Shown here: in pieces, positions 59,146 to 64,000 of the stretch | Numbering within the stretch: position 1 is the stretch's first letter | How the letters are laid out: each line of letters begins with the position of its first letter | From: Gnetum montanum | Taxonomy: Eukaryota > Streptophyta > Gnetopsida > Gnetales > Gnetaceae | NCBI GenBank assembly: GCA_015680685.1 | Contig: MNCI01000270.1 | Coordinates: 567,854-631,853 of the forward strand | Length of the DNA: 64,000 nucleotides | Direction: 5' to 3' | Made by a program: the position numbers and the translations under genes | The notes under the pieces: model-generated | Database searches by the model: none | What the model was told of the DNA's origin: nothing | The model's input: the letters and a program-made list of their open reading frames with translations, nothing else

Positions 59146-59434
59146 ATCCTATTGTAGGTACTTATTAGCTCATGTCTTTTCTTGATAGATTCCTCTTTAG
59201 TTTTTTAGTAGTATCCATCAAGAGGGGACACTTTTTGTACCCACTTAGGCCTTTTTTAGCTTAATTCAGAGACTTGGATACATTTTATGGATTTTCAGCA
59301 CTTGAGATAATCTTCAGAAATCTACATTTAGTGTTTCATATCATTTGTAGTGTCATTTCTAGTCTTATATCTTTAGCTTGCTAGAAATGATGGCTTGTCT
59401 CATAAGTCACATTGTTTTGGTTCCACTTCTAGCT
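59146..59434. other. No gene recognised
   Basis: AT-rich linker between two tandem arrays. Confidence 0.4.
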
Positions 59435-59790
59435 TCAATGTTTAGCATTAACTTCAATGTCAATTCATTTGTAAATTTTGATGTTTAACATCAAACCATC
59501 TTTTAACATTCTACGTTAGACTTTTTATGTTCAACGTAAGCTTTCATGAACAACTTTTTAATGTTTGAAATCAAACTTACTTTTAACATCCTGTGTCATA
59601 CTTTTGATGTCTAATATCAATTTCATCTTTAACATCTGATGTCAAATCTCATCTTTATCTTTTGATGTCTTGCATCAAATTTTTTAACATCTTGCATTAA
59701 ACTTACTTTTGACGTTTAATATCAACTTTTTTCTCTAGCTTTTGACATCCTATATCATGTTTTCAATGTCTAGCGTCAAACTTTTAACTC
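59435..59790. repeat. Minisatellite of 20-32 bp units with dyad core
   Basis: About fourteen units of the form TTT(T)GATGTCTAGCATCAAACTT, some with the core inverted (AACATC...GATGT). Core starts at about 59438, 59457, 59479, 59506, 59527, 59559, 59585, 59605, 59630, 59662, 59686, 59710, 59743 and 59765. Each core is a short dyad (GATGT/ACATC type). Confidence 0.8.
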
Positions 59791-62640
59791 TACATTATTT
59801 TTCCTCTTTAGAATGTTTTGAAAGCTTTTAGAAGATTCTACTGGCCCCATTGCATATTTCTTACATGATATACAAGGCATTTTTGACCTATATGTAGAAG
59901 GAGACTCCTAAAACTAAAGGAATTGACATCTATAATCATCCAACTAGCATTTAAGCTTTTTCAAGTGTTTAGAACTCATCAACACTTTCCTTTTAAGAGA
60001 CCTACTGCTTATTTTAGCTCTCTTTTACTTTTCTTTATCTCTCTCCTTGCTAACATATTATATCCACTGTATGCTATCCTTTTGATATGTGAAGATCTTT
60101 TGAAAATCATATGAACATATTTGATCTTTTCTTCCTTTTACTATCATCAACTTCTAGATTTACTTTTGTTCTTATTTTATTTGCACCAACACACTCATCA
60201 GAGCAAGAATGGGGTAACATAACTCCTTTTCAAAAACCTTTGATCTCTAGTACATGTATTGGAATTTACTTTTGCAAGTTCCTTTGTCTTTTCCTATAAA
60301 TTTGAATATTCTATTTTGGAATCTCTTGTCTCTAGTTTTTCCAAGATTTGCTTTGGATTTTTTCTATTCATGTTTTTCTTCTTGGTTTCCATGTATTTAT
60401 CTATATATCTATTTTTTTTCATGCATTTTTCAAATAGTTTTCACTACCAATCACACTTCTATATTATGCTACATTTTCCCCTTTATTTAAATGCTTTCTA
60501 ATGGGTATTTTTACATGCCTAATCCCTTTCTACTTGATTCCCAGTAACGTTGGCAACACATCTAAATCAGATTACTACATTTATACTTCAATCCTCAAAT
60601 CCCCTTTTTATTTGAAGGAGAATATCCAAAAGGCTAGTTTTTTTGGACCATTTGGTAGGCACAAACTATCTAGCTTAGTCTCATGTTAGCTTGTGTTGGT
60701 TTTTGTTTGTTACAATAATTCCTATCACAACACAAACCAAAACTAAAATAAGTTAAATTATATTTAAGATATAAAATACAAGCAAAGAATAATTTCACTA
60801 TTTTACTCATATTTATATAATCTTAGTTTCTTTAGAATTCTCTTCTTCTTCTTCTCTCTTCCAAATCTTGATGGATTTCACAATTTCTACGATATTGGAA
60901 AGTTAGTGTTGGGTAGACTATAGTTCCTGAGTCTCAGTCTATGTTTTGGTGAACTTAGGGCATCATTTGGTTTTTGTTAGTATCTTAATATTACTAGTTA
61001 TTTCAAATTCTAGTGAGTAGTCTTCATTGTTTCTTTGTTTTTAGAATTTTAATCCTTGTACATATTTATGGAACTAGTTTGGTGGGATGGTAGGATTCAA
61101 TTTAAGCTTCTTAATGGTATTTGATACTTATTTACATAGTCATGTTGCTTGTGGTATTGAAGTAGGATATAAATATGAGTAAAATCAATTCTACGTTGTT
61201 TGAATGGATTCATGTGATTCTAAAGGCAGATTAGCTCATCCTAAGGATAGTAGTGATTTATTGCTAGTTTCTAGATCATTGATGACTTGTGGTTATGTTG
61301 TAAGCCATTATGTGCATTATCATGAATTTCTATTTGTGAATGTTATTCTTGTTTTATATGAAGGATGAATGTGAGATAGGTCAGAGCCTGGTGATATTGA
61401 GATTGTGACAAGGGGTTTCAATAACATGAGTCATAGCATTTTAATGATGCTAGGGCTTGTGAATTCTTGATTTTGGATTATGATGCAACACCCCCATAGT
61501 AGAATTATGCTAGACATAAACAAACTGATGTGAGTTATGGCTCAGCCACTTTGATGTCATGATAAGAGTTTGAGATGATTTTTGTTAAGGCATGATCATG
61601 GCGGGACTGCTCCATGATCACAAAAAGATAGGAAAGGGATATAGGTAATGCATAGGACATAGTGGTTTCTATTACTTATTTTTTGCTATTTATTTGAGCA
61701 TAGGACAAGACATAGTAGTCCCACATCTAGCTTGTAGTAATCCAAAATCTAGGTGTGAGTTACATTGAGGTCACACTCTATTTAAAAACATAGAGCATGT
61801 ATGAGGCATGAGCTACACTCAAGTCATGATAGATTGAATATAAGAAATTAATTTTCATGTGAGGAAAAATGAATCTTTGATACATAATAAAATCCTTGAG
61901 CTAGGTTGTATCATGTTATAATAAATATTAAGTATCATGGTTCATGATTTATGGTTCTTGGGAGTGCAAGATATGGTAATATGCTTGATTGTCATTATTT
62001 GGTAGAGTTGTGTTACTTGTTTGGTGTGATGTGTATTATAAATCAAGTGTTATGTGTTTGATTGGCTTATAAAGTACATCTATGGTGATGGGTAGGTTAT
62101 GAATTAATTATGAGGAAAATATGCCATCTATGTATGAGCTTAGCTTAGCATGTTATGTTCCACTTACAAGAAGTTCGAGATAGATATGTTTGTTAGTATT
62201 TTCATGAGATCCATGATTTGAATGTTGTATTTTTAGATGGTCTTGAGATGCATGTAGCATAGGTTGCTTATGGTTACCAACTTGAGAATTTATGCAAATT
62301 TAATATATTATGATTTATGAATGCACATAGTACATGTTGCATGTGACCGTATGGTAGATGGAGTCAACATAAAGGTATGAATTGGTTGTTGATGAGGCAC
62401 CTTGAAGGAGTTGGGGTGATCCCTACTAGGATGCATTAGTAAGATTCATCTTAAACATTATTCTAAGAGTGGGAGAGTGTAAATGTGTTATTCCATACCA
62501 TTGGTATGGGATCTAGGGGTGACAATTGAACTTGGGTCTATCCTCCAAAAGATGAGTGACTTGGGGTTATAAATGAGGCTAGAAGTACTAGCATCGATTT
62601 GTAGAAATACCTCTCATTCAATGTTGTAATTTCCTACCTT
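59791..62640. other. AT-rich DNA, no gene recognised
   Basis: Hydrophobic ORFs at 59920-60690 come from T-rich text and carry no family feature. A CTT microsatellite lies at about 60839-60865. The remainder, 60870-62640, shows no conserved block. Confidence 0.5.
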
Positions 62641-62679
62641 CCTAATTGTTGGCACATTTAGGCCATTTAATGGAGCAAT

Positions 62680-62790
62680 GAAGGTCATTACTAAGAAAAA
62701 TTTGAATCAACATGAAGGTTAGAAATTTGCTTTATGGAAAATAAGATTCATAAGCATGCAAATAGAATTATGATGTGCTTTCACATGATT
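62680..62790 (+). pseudogene. Possible Copia-type gag trace
   Basis: The text NLNQHEG-KFALWKIRFISMQI (stop at the dash) recalls the Gly-x-Asn-[FY]-x-x-Trp-Lys start of Copia Gag (UBN2 type). Only about 25 codons are readable; no further Copia domain follows. Confidence 0.2.
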
Positions 62791-62929
62791 GGGTGCATAA
62801 GAAACTATCACTATCATGATGTTGTCCAAAATATTTAGGGCATGGAAAAAAAAGTTGGCTGGGTGTCCGTTATGGTAGGGCACAAAAAAAAAGTTGCCAT
62901 CCTTGGAGAACATTTCATGGGTGTCCATT

Positions 62930-63740
62930 ATCGCTTACTCCATAATTGATTTAGGACTCAGCATAGAAAAAGCAGGGGTGGCCCAAAAAGATGTATTGGT
63001 GGGGAAAATAAAGAATACTAGGAGCAATCATGTTAAATCAGCTGCTACGCACAATAGTCCAAAAAATTTTAAAAAAGGATACTGTGATTTTAAACAGAGG
63101 TGAAATACATACTACAGCACCTTTTGAGTCTCTCAAAGAGGCAGTGATAAGGTTTGAAGGAATAGTTAATTGAAAACATCAGAAAATTTTGAATATGGAG
63201 AAATGTCAATTTGTTGAGGCAGAGCTTCAAAGGATACAAAAGGAACTCCCAGAGCTAAAGAAGAAGCTTGATTCCATAGAGTATGAAAAGGAGAAAGCAC
63301 AATAGGAGCTTGATCAAATGAAAAAATTTGTTGGAGTTGGAAATAGCTTGGGTGGCAGAACAACAGGTAATGGAAGATATGGAATTAGCAATGGTGAGAG
63401 TCAAGGAGATGGAGAAAGGTGCAACTGATGAAGTGAGTGATGCCTGGGAGACTCATTTACAAGATGCAAAGGCTAGACATGTAGCTACTATTGCAGAGTT
63501 GCAATGTGTGAAGGGTGAAGTGGAAACATTGAAACTAGAGTGTCAAAGAATAACAAAAGATAGGGATGTTGTTGTTAAGGCAAATGCTGCATTGCATGCT
63601 TTTGAGAAAACTAATTAGAAGAAGGTTGATACACTGGCGCTAGAAACTTTAGCAACAAAAGATAGTTTGCACACTATTCACATAGCACATCATGAAGCTA
63701 AAGAACAACCACTTACCCTTCTTTCCATTAAAGATAGGAA
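62930..63740 (+). pseudogene. WEB1-like (WEB family) coiled-coil pseudogene
   Basis: Matches my knowledge of plant WEB1/WEB-family proteins (weak chloroplast movement under blue light; PF05701), cytoplasmic coiled-coil proteins acting in chloroplast photorelocation. In order: GEIHTTAPFESLKEAVIRFE at about 63101-63160, the conserved start of the family domain; LQRIQKELPELKKKLDSIE at about 63229-63285; ELAMVRVKEMEKGATDEV at about 63382-63435; AKARHVATIAELQCVKGEVE at about 63468-63527; LATKDSLHTIHIAHHEAKEQ at about 63651-63710. A TGA near 63169, a TAG at 63303-63305, a frameshift near 63325 and a TAG near 63618 break it. The C-terminal half of the family domain is missing after about 63715. Whether introns are absent (processed copy) cannot be judged here. 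Confidence 0.8.
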
Positions 63741-64000
63741 ATGCGACTAGGAAACTCCAAAGATGAGGTTGACCATGACATCACCCACAACGAAGGACTC
63801 TCCATCATATACCTCATCATTCTCTAGACATACACACCATCAGGCATACCTGCTGCACGTTAACATTGACAGCAACTTTCACATCAATCCTGAAGCACCT
63901 CATTGTCATGGCCAGTGGCATCATTAACCGTGCATTCACAACTACATCAAGGCTTTGGTTGCAGAGAATGACATACATTTTAACTACAATTGTGCTGATC
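63741..64000. other. No gene recognised at right edge
   Basis: Higher GC than the region before it, with CA-rich text. A frame reading with few stops is present but shows no motif I know. Confidence 0.35.

Noticed and set aside
60111-60501. Hydrophobic ORFs that look like membrane proteins
   Set aside because: T-rich DNA reads as Phe/Leu/Ser in several frames; there is no start context, no family motif and two frames look equally hydrophobic.
62680-62790. A Copia element next to the WEB pseudogene
   Set aside because: Only a short Gag-like phrase is readable; without RT or integrase it is kept as a low-confidence trace.
1-64000. tRNA, rRNA or organellar genes
   Set aside because: No cloverleaf, rRNA or plastid/mitochondrial gene text was recognised on reading; a tRNAscan-SE and Rfam run would settle this.

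Overview
This window is nuclear DNA of a seed plant with a large, repeat-rich genome. The evidence is Ty3/gypsy LTR retrotransposons of the Tat/Ogre type, spliced gene remnants with GT...AG introns, plant-type TATA boxes and a fragment of a plant-specific WEB-family gene. I cannot name the species. I see no intact host gene. Almost all recognisable coding sequence is broken retroelement sequence, and most in-frame stops look like C-to-T changes at Gln, Arg or Trp codons, as expected of old methylated repeats.

Layout. 1-1264: 3' part of an LTR (family C) carrying a 339-bp tandem duplication. It sits in the gag of element D (1265-4160, minus strand), whose 5' LTR is 2472-4160. D in turn interrupts the gag of copy 1 (4161-12140, plus strand: gag, protease, then a long gene on the opposite strand), which also holds a solo LTR at 8548-10147. 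12140-23749: copy 2, the same gag-protease-antisense-gene layout in the opposite orientation. Its LTR end and flank are tandemly duplicated (about 2.14 kb unit, 21735-26020). 26021-33294: older, different retroelement debris (family E), including a gene-like ORF with a coiled-coil tail. 33295-51756: copy 3, a structurally complete 18,462-bp element with both LTRs and a GTGGG target-site duplication. 51762-62900: AT-rich DNA with decayed tandem arrays and one more LTR start. 62930-63740: WEB1-like pseudogene. 63740-64000: unidentified.

Copy 3 gives the key to the window. Read on the minus strand, its order is 5' LTR, PBS, repeated 5' leader, gag, aspartic protease, [about 5 kb block carrying a spliced gene on the opposite strand], reverse transcriptase, gypsy RNase H, second (archaeal-type) RNase H, integrase, minisatellite 3' UTR, PPT, 3' LTR. 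The dual RNase H and the domain order point to the Tat lineage. The unusual part is the antisense gene, in about eight exons with its own TATA-like box, lodged between protease and reverse transcriptase, where Ogre elements have an intron. The same gag-protease/antisense-gene junction occurs in all three copies, so it belongs to the family and is not a chance insertion. This is the strongest candidate in the window for something little described.
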